Assembly (NCBI GenBank): GCA_947584825.1
Contig: CANPWR010000041.1
Coordinates: 1 to 11,526, forward strand
Source: an uncultured Clostridia bacterium
GTDB lineage: Bacteria > Bacillota > Clostridia > Oscillospirales > Ruminococcaceae
DNA: 11,526 bases
Reading direction: 5' to 3'
Every line of letters begins with the position of its first letter. The stretch's first letter is position 1. The translations under genes were made by a program, and so were the position numbers. The notes beneath the pieces were generated by a model. The model was not told where the DNA came from, did not search any database, and saw only the letters and a list, made by a program, of their open reading frames with translations. Shown here piece by piece: positions 1 through 5,342 of this stretch.

Positions 1-83
1 TAATTTCTATAGGCATGGGATTAGCAGATGGGAGTATAGACTATAAATCACTTGTTGATAATATTAAAAAGCATCAAGATTAA
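1..83 (+). CDS. 3' end of an unidentified gene
   Basis: An open frame enters from the left edge (first full codon at 3) and ends at TAA 81-83. It gives a 26-residue C-terminus ending in DNIKKHQD. The tail is hydrophilic and helical-looking after a Gly/Asp-rich turn. The frame is supported by the terminator that starts immediately after its stop. The fragment is too short to assign a family; a resemblance to the ends of TIM-barrel sugar isomerases was considered and is not strong enough to use. Confidence 0.6.
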   Translation, partial: ISIGMGLADGSIDYKSLVDNIKKHQD

Positions 84-116
84 AAAAGCTTTCCGAACAT
101 GGAAAGCTTTTCTTTT
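84..116. terminator. Bidirectional intrinsic terminator
   Basis: A perfect 11-bp stem (84-94 with 101-111) closes a 6-nt loop. On the plus strand it is followed by CTTTT; on the minus strand the same hairpin is followed by a run of six T. It sits between the plus-strand gene ending at 83 and the minus-strand lipoprotein gene ending at 118, so one hairpin can end both convergent transcripts. Confidence 0.85.
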
Positions 117-117
117 A

Positions 118-678
118 CTATTGTGTTTTCTCCTCAGAAACTCTCTCTTTTGGACTGACCGCATCCACTGTCATTTTAACGGTAGACCCGTACGGTATTT
201 TTATACTCTCCTGAGGGCTCATAGATATGATGTCACCGCTCTCAATACCCCACTTGTGCTGATATTTAATTTTTACCTTAAATCCAAGTGACTTTAAAAC
301 AGTTTGTGCAGCAAGATAATCCATATCAGACACATTTGGTATTTCGATCATCTGAACTCCCTTGCTTATTACAATATCCACAGGTGTGCCGATTGATATT
401 TCCTCACCGGATTTTACACTTTGCCAGAAAATTTTGTTTTTCTTTACCTTATCGTTGTACTGTTTTGTAACAATAAGCGGTATACTATCTGTTATATCAA
501 CAGCCTGAGAATAAGTAAGACCGTTTAAATCAGGCATAATAACCTTTGTCTTTACCTCCTCTTGCTGAACCTCTTTCAAAGAGGGTGTTTTGTAAAACAA
601 CTCAGGGAATTTACAGCCTGAAAGTGAAATGACAGACAAAAGAAATATACTTAATAATAAAAGTTTTTTGAATTTCAT
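118..678 (-). CDS. PASTA-domain lipoprotein
   Basis: A predicted surface lipoprotein of 186 residues. A short basic N-terminus and hydrophobic stretch (residues 5-20) end in the lipobox LSGC, with the lipidated Cys at 22, so the protein should be anchored outside the membrane. Two PASTA-like repeats follow, at about 46-108 and 110-174. Each has the family pattern: a PDL/PNV start, a helix, then SP(Q)-type and G-T/S-V turns. PASTA domains bind peptidoglycan fragments or muropeptides in Ser/Thr kinases and penicillin-binding proteins; no kinase or transpeptidase domain is present here, so a stand-alone wall-sensing or wall-tethering role is inferred. The start is set by an AAAGGGTGA Shine-Dalgarno about 6-8 nt upstream. 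It is the last gene of the minus-strand group, 140 bp downstream of nadC, and ends at the bidirectional terminator. Confidence 0.85.
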   Translation of the reverse strand: MKFKKLLLLSIFLLSVISLSGCKFPELFYKTPSLKEVQQEEVKTKVIMPDLNGLTYSQAVDITDSIPLIVTKQYNDKVKKNKIFWQSVKSGEEISIGTPVDIVISKGVQMIEIPNVSDMDYLAAQTVLKSLGFKVKIKYQHKWGIESGDIISMSPQESIKIPYGSTVKMTVDAVSPKERVSEEKTQ

Positions 679-693
679 TAATAGTCACCCTTT

Positions 694-713
694 GAGATTA
701 GATATTTAGAAGC
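694..713 (-). repeat. Short degenerate 7-bp repeat tract
   Basis: On the plus strand the tract reads as consecutive 7-mers GAGATTA, GATATTT and AGAAGC(A), between nadC and the lipoprotein gene. It uses the same A/G-rich 7-mer vocabulary (GATTAGA, TTAGAAG) as the longer arrays near 1700 and 3590. Alone it would not be called; it is listed because of that match. Confidence 0.4.
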
Positions 714-818
714 AAAATAACATCTTTAAACTTAAATCTGCGTATAGGTACTAGTTTGCCATTATATAAAAGCAAATACATTTTATATATTTTACAAAGG
801 CAGAGAGACTGCGGGGAC

Positions 819-1655
819 TCATCGCATTTTCATAGAAATGTCAAATGCTTTTACCGAGTGTGTAATCGCACCGACAGAAATAATGTCAACGCCTGTTTTG
901 GCAATGCTTACAATCGTTTCTTCGGTGACATTTCCGCTGGCTTCAAGCTTTGCCTTACCGGATACAAGCTTTACTGCTTTGCTCATCGTTTCAATATCCA
1001 TATTGTCGAGCATAATAATGTCAGCACCAGCGCTTAGAGCCTCTTTTACTTCATCAAGATCTCCCGTTTCGACTTCTATCATAATTGTGTGTCCAAGCTT
1101 TTCTCTCAGAGCATTAACAGCGTTTGTAATGCTTCCGTAAGCATCCAAGTGAGTATCCTTCAGCATTGCACAGTCGGATAGATTAAAGCGGTGGTTTCTT
1201 CCTCCGCCGACAGTAACTGCATACTTCTGCAAAGACCTCAGACCGGGCAGCGTTTTTCTTGTGTCTGCAATAGTTGCATTAGTGCCTTCGGTCAGCTTCA
1301 CCAGTCTGTTTGTCATAGTGGCAATACCTGAAAGGTGTTGCAGAAGGTTTAGAGCCGTTCTCTCGCCTTTCAATAGGACCTTTGTTTTACCTGTAATAGT
1401 CGCAATAATATCGCCTTTTTCTACCTTGTCACCGTCATTAAGCTTAATGTCAAACTTTGTTTCAGTGTCGAGAAGAGTGAATACCCTTAGTGCTATGTCA
1501 ATTCCGCAGAGTATACCGCTGTCCTTTGAAACGTAATTCGCAGTGCTTATGCTGTCATCAGATATAAGATAGTCGGTCGTGACGTCTATGTAGTTGATGT
1601 CCTCTTTTATAGCATTGATTATAATGCTGTCGATTTCCATTTGTAATGGTTTCAT
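819..1655 (-). CDS. nadC: Quinolinate phosphoribosyltransferase (decarboxylating)
   Basis: Converts quinolinate and PRPP to nicotinate mononucleotide, CO2 and pyrophosphate in the cytoplasm, the step where de novo NAD synthesis joins the common pathway. The 278-residue length is normal. An N-terminal alpha/beta domain (to about 110) precedes the alpha/beta barrel. Diagnostic motifs are KGERTALN at 96-103, DTRKT at 131-135, KYAVTVGGGRNHR at 144-156, KDTH at 166-169 (usually KDNH), EVE at 194-196, LDN at 216-218 and EASGN at 238-242. These supply the phosphate- and quinolinate-binding Arg, Lys, Glu and Asp residues of the family. The start has a GGAG Shine-Dalgarno at normal distance. It lies downstream of the AI-2E permease on the same strand; nadB is further upstream. 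Confidence 0.96.
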   Translation of the reverse strand: MKPLQMEIDSIIINAIKEDINYIDVTTDYLISDDSISTANYVSKDSGILCGIDIALRVFTLLDTETKFDIKLNDGDKVEKGDIIATITGKTKVLLKGERTALNLLQHLSGIATMTNRLVKLTEGTNATIADTRKTLPGLRSLQKYAVTVGGGRNHRFNLSDCAMLKDTHLDAYGSITNAVNALREKLGHTIMIEVETGDLDEVKEALSAGADIIMLDNMDIETMSKAVKLVSGKAKLEASGNVTEETIVSIAKTGVDIISVGAITHSVKAFDISMKMR

Positions 1656-1678
1656 ATTGTCATCTCCATTTTTAATAT

Positions 1679-1727
1679 AGAAATAAGAGATAAGAATAAA
1701 CTCTAATCTCTAATATCTTACTTCTTA
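1679..1727. repeat. Array of seven 7-bp units, inverted in the middle
   Basis: Seven contiguous 7-mers can be read on the plus strand. Three are A/G-rich (AGAAATA, AGAGATA, AGAATAA) and four are of opposite polarity (ACTCTAA, TCTCTAA, TATCTTA, CTTCTTA). The two halves are imperfect inverted copies, so the transcript could fold back. The array fills the permease-nadC gap and overlaps the last codons and stop of the permease gene (stop 1718-1720). Confidence 0.6.
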
Positions 1728-2899
1728 ATTATTATAGTATCTCCAAGTTCTTTATTTGTTTCAAGAGCTTTAACGATCTTCTTTTCCTTAATGCGTGAGT
1801 TTACAGACTGCTGAAGTATCTTGTAAACCGTCGCTGTTATAGGAACACCGATTAACATTCCTACTATGCCGAAAAGTCCTCCGCCGACTGTTATGCCTGC
1901 TAATACCCACATTCCCGGAAGTCCTGTTGATTTACCAACGATTTTCGGGTATATAAAAGCCTGTTCACACTGCTGGAGTATAATAAGAAATACTATAAAC
2001 ATAATCGCTTTGAAAGGACTTACCGTAAATATCAAAAATGCTCCGATAAATGCACCTATAAATGCTCCGACTATGGGAATAAGCGCAGTAAGTCCCACAA
2101 CAGCAGCAGTAACTCCGGCATATGGAAAGCGAAGTATTACCATTCCTGCAAAGCAAAGACAGCCAAGAATTAAAGCGTCGGTACATTGTCCGATAATAAA
2201 TCTTGAAAAGGTTTTGTTTGTAATTTTAAGATAATTTATAAGCTTTTTGTTCCTATCGGGTTTGCCGTATGCCGTGATGATTTTGTTGAACTGCTTTAAG
2301 AGCTTCTCTTTGTTAAAGAGAATATATACCGCAAATATTACTGCTATTACAATGTCTGCAATCGTTCCTGCAATAGAGCTTGTAACCGATATTACAGAGT
2401 TTAAAATTTCAGACGAGTTGACCTTCAAGAATCCCAACAGAGCAGGTTCTAGGCTTTTACAGCTAAAGTCAATGCTGTTTACTTTGTCCCTGATGAAATC
2501 AGCAGTTATGTTTTCATTCACCCAAGATTTGATTGCATCAACAAATTGGGGAACAGTGTCGCTCAAAATCTCAAAGCACTTATAAAGTTCAGGTATTACT
2601 ATTATTACTATTCCTACTACAATTACTAAAACCGTCAGTAAAGACAGTATAATGCAAACCGCTCTTTTAGATTTTTTAACGAATTTCCTCTGCGATTTGG
2701 GAAAGTATATACTCTCATACTTTTTCATTATTATATTTAAAATGTATGCTATAATACCCCCGAGAATAAGTGCAAAACAAGCATCAATAATGTGTACAAG
2801 AAAGCGTACCGCTACTGTTGAATACTTTATTACCAAACAGGCAAGTACCAGTGTGGCAATAATTAGTATAGTTTTTTTGCTTTTTTTATTTATTAACAC
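1718..2899 (-). CDS. AI-2E family (PerM/YdiK-like) membrane permease
   Basis: A polytopic membrane protein of 393 residues. Hydrophobic segments occur at about 10-28, 32-57, 80-103 and 168-195, followed by a dense C-terminal membrane half (about 232-365). A soluble stretch (about 106-165) lies between the third and fourth segments. Family hallmarks are all present: ALIPIVGAFIGA at 272-283, the QQCEQAFIYPKIVG stretch at 309-322, and GGGLFGIVGMLIGVPI at 339-354. The family was named for AI-2 export, but members also include sodium/proton antiporters, so the substrate is unknown here. The proposed start is GTG at 2899 with a modest GGGA Shine-Dalgarno; no better in-frame start lies before the first membrane segment. 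The C-terminal Lys-Lys-stop lies inside a 7-bp repeat array. It sits between the ribbon-helix-helix gene and nadC on the same strand. Confidence 0.9.
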   Translation of the reverse strand: MLINKKSKKTILIIATLVLACLVIKYSTVAVRFLVHIIDACFALILGGIIAYILNIIMKKYESIYFPKSQRKFVKKSKRAVCIILSLLTVLVIVVGIVIIVIPELYKCFEILSDTVPQFVDAIKSWVNENITADFIRDKVNSIDFSCKSLEPALLGFLKVNSSEILNSVISVTSSIAGTIADIVIAVIFAVYILFNKEKLLKQFNKIITAYGKPDRNKKLINYLKITNKTFSRFIIGQCTDALILGCLCFAGMVILRFPYAGVTAAVVGLTALIPIVGAFIGAFIGAFLIFTVSPFKAIMFIVFLIILQQCEQAFIYPKIVGKSTGLPGMWVLAGITVGGGLFGIVGMLIGVPITATVYKILQQSVNSRIKEKKIVKALETNKELGDTIIIKK

Positions 2900-2949
2900 T
2901 TGTTATCCCAACTTTCAAAGTAAGACAGGTAAAAATATTTGACATATTT

Positions 2950-2984
2950 AAAAATTATTCATTCTCTATTATCAATTGTCAATT
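2950..2984 (-). repeat. Array of five 7-bp AATNNNN units
   Basis: Read on the minus strand, five contiguous 7-mers all begin with AAT: AATTGAC, AATTGAT, AATAGAG, AATGAAT, AATTTTT. The array overlaps the final codons and the TGA stop (2972-2974) of the ribbon-helix-helix gene, so the last residues (IDN) are encoded by repeat sequence. It also carries the possible -35 and -10 boxes of the permease gene. Confidence 0.6.
2954..2982 (-). promoter_or_regulatory. Possible promoter for the permease gene
   Basis: On the minus strand a consensus -35 TTGACA (2982-2977) is followed after 17 bp by AATAAT (2959-2954), about 55 nt upstream of the GTG start. The -10 is weak and both boxes fall in repeat sequence, so the match could be accidental. 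Confidence 0.35.
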
Positions 2985-3169
2985 TTTTTATCTCTTTCCA
3001 TAGCCTCATCAACTGCTCGATTAAGAAACTTGTTTAGAGAGCCGTCATGCTCTTTTGCATGAGCAGCAATTTTTTCCCTTTTGCCCTTTGGGACTCGCAT
3101 ATCAATCCTATCATAGTGATTTTTTACATACTTCTTTGTAGCATTTTTCTGGGCTTTACTAATTGGCAT
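2972..3169 (-). CDS. Small ribbon-helix-helix (Arc-like) DNA-binding protein
   Basis: A 65-residue basic protein. After a Lys-rich start (SKAQKNATKKYVKNHY), the segment DRIDMRVPKG (about 21-30) matches the DNA-contacting beta strand of ribbon-helix-helix proteins. It is followed by helix A (KREKIAAHAKEHDG), the conserved GSLNKFLNRAV turn and helix, and a charged tail. The KAQ..A..KY....YDRI pattern is common among small Arc-type or antitoxin-like proteins of gut Firmicutes (from memory). The start has an AAGGTGG Shine-Dalgarno 8 nt upstream. It diverges from the 70-residue gene at 3345 across a spacer with a perfect inverted repeat, which suggests autoregulation. No cognate toxin can be recognised. 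The extreme C-terminus runs into a 7-bp repeat array. Confidence 0.8.
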   Translation of the reverse strand: MPISKAQKNATKKYVKNHYDRIDMRVPKGKREKIAAHAKEHDGSLNKFLNRAVDEAMERDKKIDN

Positions 3170-3213
3170 ATTTCATACCACCTTAATAATTATAATATTT
3201 TTCTTTAATAGTA

Positions 3214-3242
3214 ATAATAGCATATTTGTACACTTTAATCAA
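3214..3242 (-). promoter_or_regulatory. Sigma-A-type promoter of the ribbon-helix-helix gene
   Basis: On the minus strand, TTGATT (3242-3237), a 17-bp spacer and TATTAT (3219-3214) place the transcript start about 40 nt before the ATG at 3169. The spacer contains one copy of ATATTTGT (3222-3229, plus-strand sense), the same 8-mer found in both arms of the adjacent inverted repeat. Confidence 0.6.
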
Positions 3243-3276
3243 TATACACAAATATATTCAACATATATTTGTGTAT
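3222..3276. promoter_or_regulatory. Putative operator: 14-bp inverted repeat plus extra half-site
   Basis: ATACACAAATATAT (3244-3257) and ATATATTTGTGTAT (3263-3276) are perfect reverse complements separated by 5 bp. A third ATATTTGT lies at 3222-3229. The dyad sits between the -35 boxes of the two divergent promoters, and the extra half-site lies inside the minus-strand promoter spacer. This is the expected layout for an operator of the divergently encoded ribbon-helix-helix protein, which would control both genes. Binding itself is an inference. Confidence 0.6.
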
Positions 3277-3284
3277 TTTAACTA

Positions 3285-3313
3285 TTGATTATATATGACC
3301 AGTAACATATAAT
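3285..3313 (+). promoter_or_regulatory. Sigma-A-type promoter of the 70-residue gene
   Basis: TTGATT (3285-3290), a 17-bp spacer and a consensus TATAAT (3308-3313) give a start site near 3320, about 25 nt upstream of the ATG at 3345. The -35 hexamer is identical to that of the opposing promoter. Confidence 0.7.
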
Positions 3314-3344
3314 ATAACTATAAAATAAAAAGGAAGTGACATCG

Positions 3345-3557
3345 ATGAAAGAAAAATTCGGAGCAATCCATTTAGTGGATTTTGAAGAAGTAATGAAAGA
3401 TGCTGAAAAGCTAGAAGGTCTGTCTGCAGTTTGTGTAATGTATTTTATCCACATATATGGTGATGACACTTTAAGAGGCGCGCTTGAATGTTTATCAGAA
3501 GAAGCCACAAAATTAAGCGAACATTGTTATAAACTTATGCAAGAGGCGGAAAAATAA
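3345..3557 (+). CDS. Hypothetical small protein (70 residues)
   Basis: The ATG at 3345 is chosen because AGGAAG (3331-3336) lies at the right distance; an in-frame GTG at 3336 lies inside that ribosome binding site and is unlikely. I do not recognise the family. The protein is acidic, with predicted helices. It has a central hydrophobic patch (LSAVCVMYFIHIYG, about 25-38), three Cys residues and a C-terminal amphipathic helix rich in Glu and Lys. No signal peptide or convincing membrane span is visible. It has its own promoter, shares an intergenic operator-like dyad with the ribbon-helix-helix gene, and runs convergently into nadB. A role linked to the regulator is likely from context only. 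Confidence 0.65.
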   Translation: MKEKFGAIHLVDFEEVMKDAEKLEGLSAVCVMYFIHIYGDDTLRGALECLSEEATKLSEHCYKLMQEAEK

Positions 3558-3574
3558 ATACTCAATCAGATGAA

Positions 3575-3609
3575 ATACTTTCTAATCTCTCACTCTAACT
3601 TCTAATCTA
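3575..3609 (-). repeat. Array of five 7-bp units starting at the nadB stop
   Basis: On the minus strand five contiguous 7-mers read TAGATTA, GAAGTTA, GAGTGAG, AGATTAG, AAAGTAT. The first three bases are the TAG stop codon of nadB (3607-3609). It lies in the 49-bp gap between the convergent 70-residue gene and nadB, where no hairpin terminator was found. Confidence 0.55.
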
Positions 3610-5124
3610 GTAGTTGTTTAGCTCGTATTCCGCCCACTTAGCGGCGTCTATTTCTGCGTTTTCGGTAGCTGTTTTGTTAGCCTCCTGCAAAATGAGGTAG
3701 GCAACAGTTGCAAGACTTTTTGCCTCGACAAAATCCCTGTCGATTTTAAACCGACCCGTGTATAGAATTTCTTTAATTTGATTCAGCCTGTCGTAACCTT
3801 CAAACAGAGCGTCAATATCGGGCATAACAAAGTAAGCCGTCTGCATAATTTTCCGTATCTCGGTTCTGATGCCCTTTGGAATATGCGGAGCATTGTCATT
3901 ACTTACAAATTCGGCAGAAACAAGGGAAGTGCTTGTATCGGTTTTGCAACGCTCATTGATGATCAACGCCGCACGTCTTGGGAAAACGAGAGCTTCAAGC
4001 AGTGAGTTTGAAGCCAGCCTGTTGTTTCCGTGAACGCCTGTGCAGGAACACTCACCGCAGGCAAAAAGATTATCAACAGTAGTTTCGGCATTTTTGTTTA
4101 CCTTTATGCCGCCCATGAGGTAGTGCTGGCATGGGTATACGGGAATCAAATCCTTTGTCATATCGTATCCTAAGTCGAGAAGTTTCTCATAAATCATAGG
4201 AAAACGGTTTTTAACAAATTCAGGTTCCTTATGTGTTATGTCGATATAAAAGGTACTGCTCTGCGTTTTGGAAGTCTCAAACATAATGGAGTGGGAAACA
4301 ACAACTCTTGGAGCAAGCTCAAGACGCTTGTCATAGTTTTGCATAAACCTTTCGCCCCGAAAGTTCTTGAGGTAAGCGCCCTCGCCCCGAACCGCCTCTG
4401 AGATCAAAAAGCATTCTCTTTTGAATTTGTCGTTAAAAGCGGTAGGGTGGAACTGAATATAGCTTATATTGCTTATCTCAGCACCCATATTGTAGGCGAA
4501 AGCTATACCATCTCCTGTTGCAATAGCGGAGTTTGTAGTGCGTTCATAAACTCTGCCAATACCTCCTGTTGCGATAACGGCATACCTTGAGTTATAGGTG
4601 CTGTGCTTATCGCCTTTTAAAATATCGAATGAAAAACCTGTTTCGGTTCTTTTAATATCGCAGATCAGGGTATTCTCCATGATCTCAACATTGGGGAGTG
4701 TTTTCACATATTCAAGGAGCTTTGTTTCTATCTCAAAGCCTGTGGTATCCTTGTGGTGAAATATTCTGTGTTTGCTGTGACCGCCCTCAAGAGTGCGGTG
4801 AAAGTCACCGTTATCGGTTTTGTCGAATTCAACACCGAGACTTATAATTCTGTCAATGTCAATTTTGGCTTCATCGCAGAGTATTGAGGTAGTCTCAATG
4901 TTGTTTTCAAATCCTCCTGCAACTAAGGTATCCTGCTTGTGAAGGTCTGGAGAATCGTCGGGGGATTTATAAACGCCGGCTACCCCGCCTTGAGCTAGAG
5001 CAGTGTTGCAAAGAGTAAGCTCCTTTTTAGAGGTTATCAAGATATTCAAATCATCTGATAAATTTATTGCCGTATACAGTCCTGCAACTCCGCAGCCTGC
5101 AATAATTACGTCGTAATTGTTCAT
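3607..5124 (-). CDS. nadB: L-aspartate oxidase
   Basis: FAD enzyme that oxidises L-aspartate to iminoaspartate, the first step of de novo NAD synthesis; NadA then condenses the product to quinolinate. The 505 residues span the succinate dehydrogenase/fumarate reductase flavoprotein fold. Visible motifs are the dinucleotide-binding GCGVAG at 10-15, LAQGGVA at 43-49, EGGHSKHR at 113-120, QFHPTAF at 224-230, EAVRGEGA at 243-250, QHYLMGG at 333-339, and a GEC..TGVHG.NRLASNSLLEA block at about 357-379. The usual ELAPRDVV(S/A)R reads ELAPRVVVSH at 269-278; the Arg is kept while the following Asp and the later Arg are changed. ATG 5124 is preferred because NYDVIIAG is the normal N-terminus and a GGGGA lies 13 nt upstream. 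An in-frame ATG at 5148 has no ribosome binding site. nadC is about 2 kb downstream and nadA is absent between them. Confidence 0.95.
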   Translation of the reverse strand: MNNYDVIIAGCGVAGLYTAINLSDDLNILITSKKELTLCNTALAQGGVAGVYKSPDDSPDLHKQDTLVAGGFENNIETTSILCDEAKIDIDRIISLGVEFDKTDNGDFHRTLEGGHSKHRIFHHKDTTGFEIETKLLEYVKTLPNVEIMENTLICDIKRTETGFSFDILKGDKHSTYNSRYAVIATGGIGRVYERTTNSAIATGDGIAFAYNMGAEISNISYIQFHPTAFNDKFKRECFLISEAVRGEGAYLKNFRGERFMQNYDKRLELAPRVVVSHSIMFETSKTQSSTFYIDITHKEPEFVKNRFPMIYEKLLDLGYDMTKDLIPVYPCQHYLMGGIKVNKNAETTVDNLFACGECSCTGVHGNNRLASNSLLEALVFPRRAALIINERCKTDTSTSLVSAEFVSNDNAPHIPKGIRTEIRKIMQTAYFVMPDIDALFEGYDRLNQIKEILYTGRFKIDRDFVEAKSLATVAYLILQEANKTATENAEIDAAKWAEYELNNY

Positions 5125-5148
5125 AATAATGATATTTTCCCCAATCAT

Positions 5149-5302
5149 AATTTGATTTTAACGCTTGAAAATAGTTATACTTATTTTATAATAACACAAA
5201 TTAAATGAAAATACCATAGTTTTTTATTAAATATATTATTTACAGAGAAAACATTGCAAATAAAAGCGTCTAGTTTATCTTGAATATATGTGACTAAATA
5301 TT
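5149..5302. other. Divergent intergenic region, no assignable site
   Basis: AT-rich spacer between nadB (minus) and the fusion gene (plus), which must contain both promoters. Several weak -35/-10 pairs can be drawn, for example minus-strand TTTCAT-16-TAAAAT near 5200, but none stands out. I could not recognise an operator for an NAD repressor such as NiaR. Confidence 0.3.
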
Positions 5303-5335
5303 CCCATACTAACTAGTAGTAAAAGTATGGGAGGA
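5303..5335 (+). promoter_or_regulatory. Hairpin overlapping the ribosome binding site of the fusion gene
   Basis: CCCATACT (5303-5310) and AGTATGGG (5324-5331) form a perfect 8-bp stem, extendable by T5302-A5332, around a 13-nt loop. The Shine-Dalgarno GGGAGG (5329-5334) begins in the 3' arm, 8 nt before the ATG at 5343. When folded, the hairpin would partly mask the ribosome binding site. Whether this regulates translation is inferred. Confidence 0.6.
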
Positions 5336-5342
5336 AAATACT

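Noticed and set aside
783..825. Terminator after nadC
   Set aside because: Only a 4-bp GCAG/CTGC stem without a proper T-run; too weak.
2972..3557. Toxin-antitoxin operon
   Set aside because: The regulator resembles antitoxins, but the partner gene is divergent and has no toxin motif; described as a divergent regulator module instead.
1679..3609. CRISPR array
   Set aside because: The repeats are degenerate 7-mers with no spacers and no cas genes nearby.
5125..5148. ATG 5148 as the nadB start
   Set aside because: No ribosome binding site lies upstream, and it would add eight residues before the normal N-terminal beta strand; ATG 5124 is preferred although its GGGGA is rather distant.
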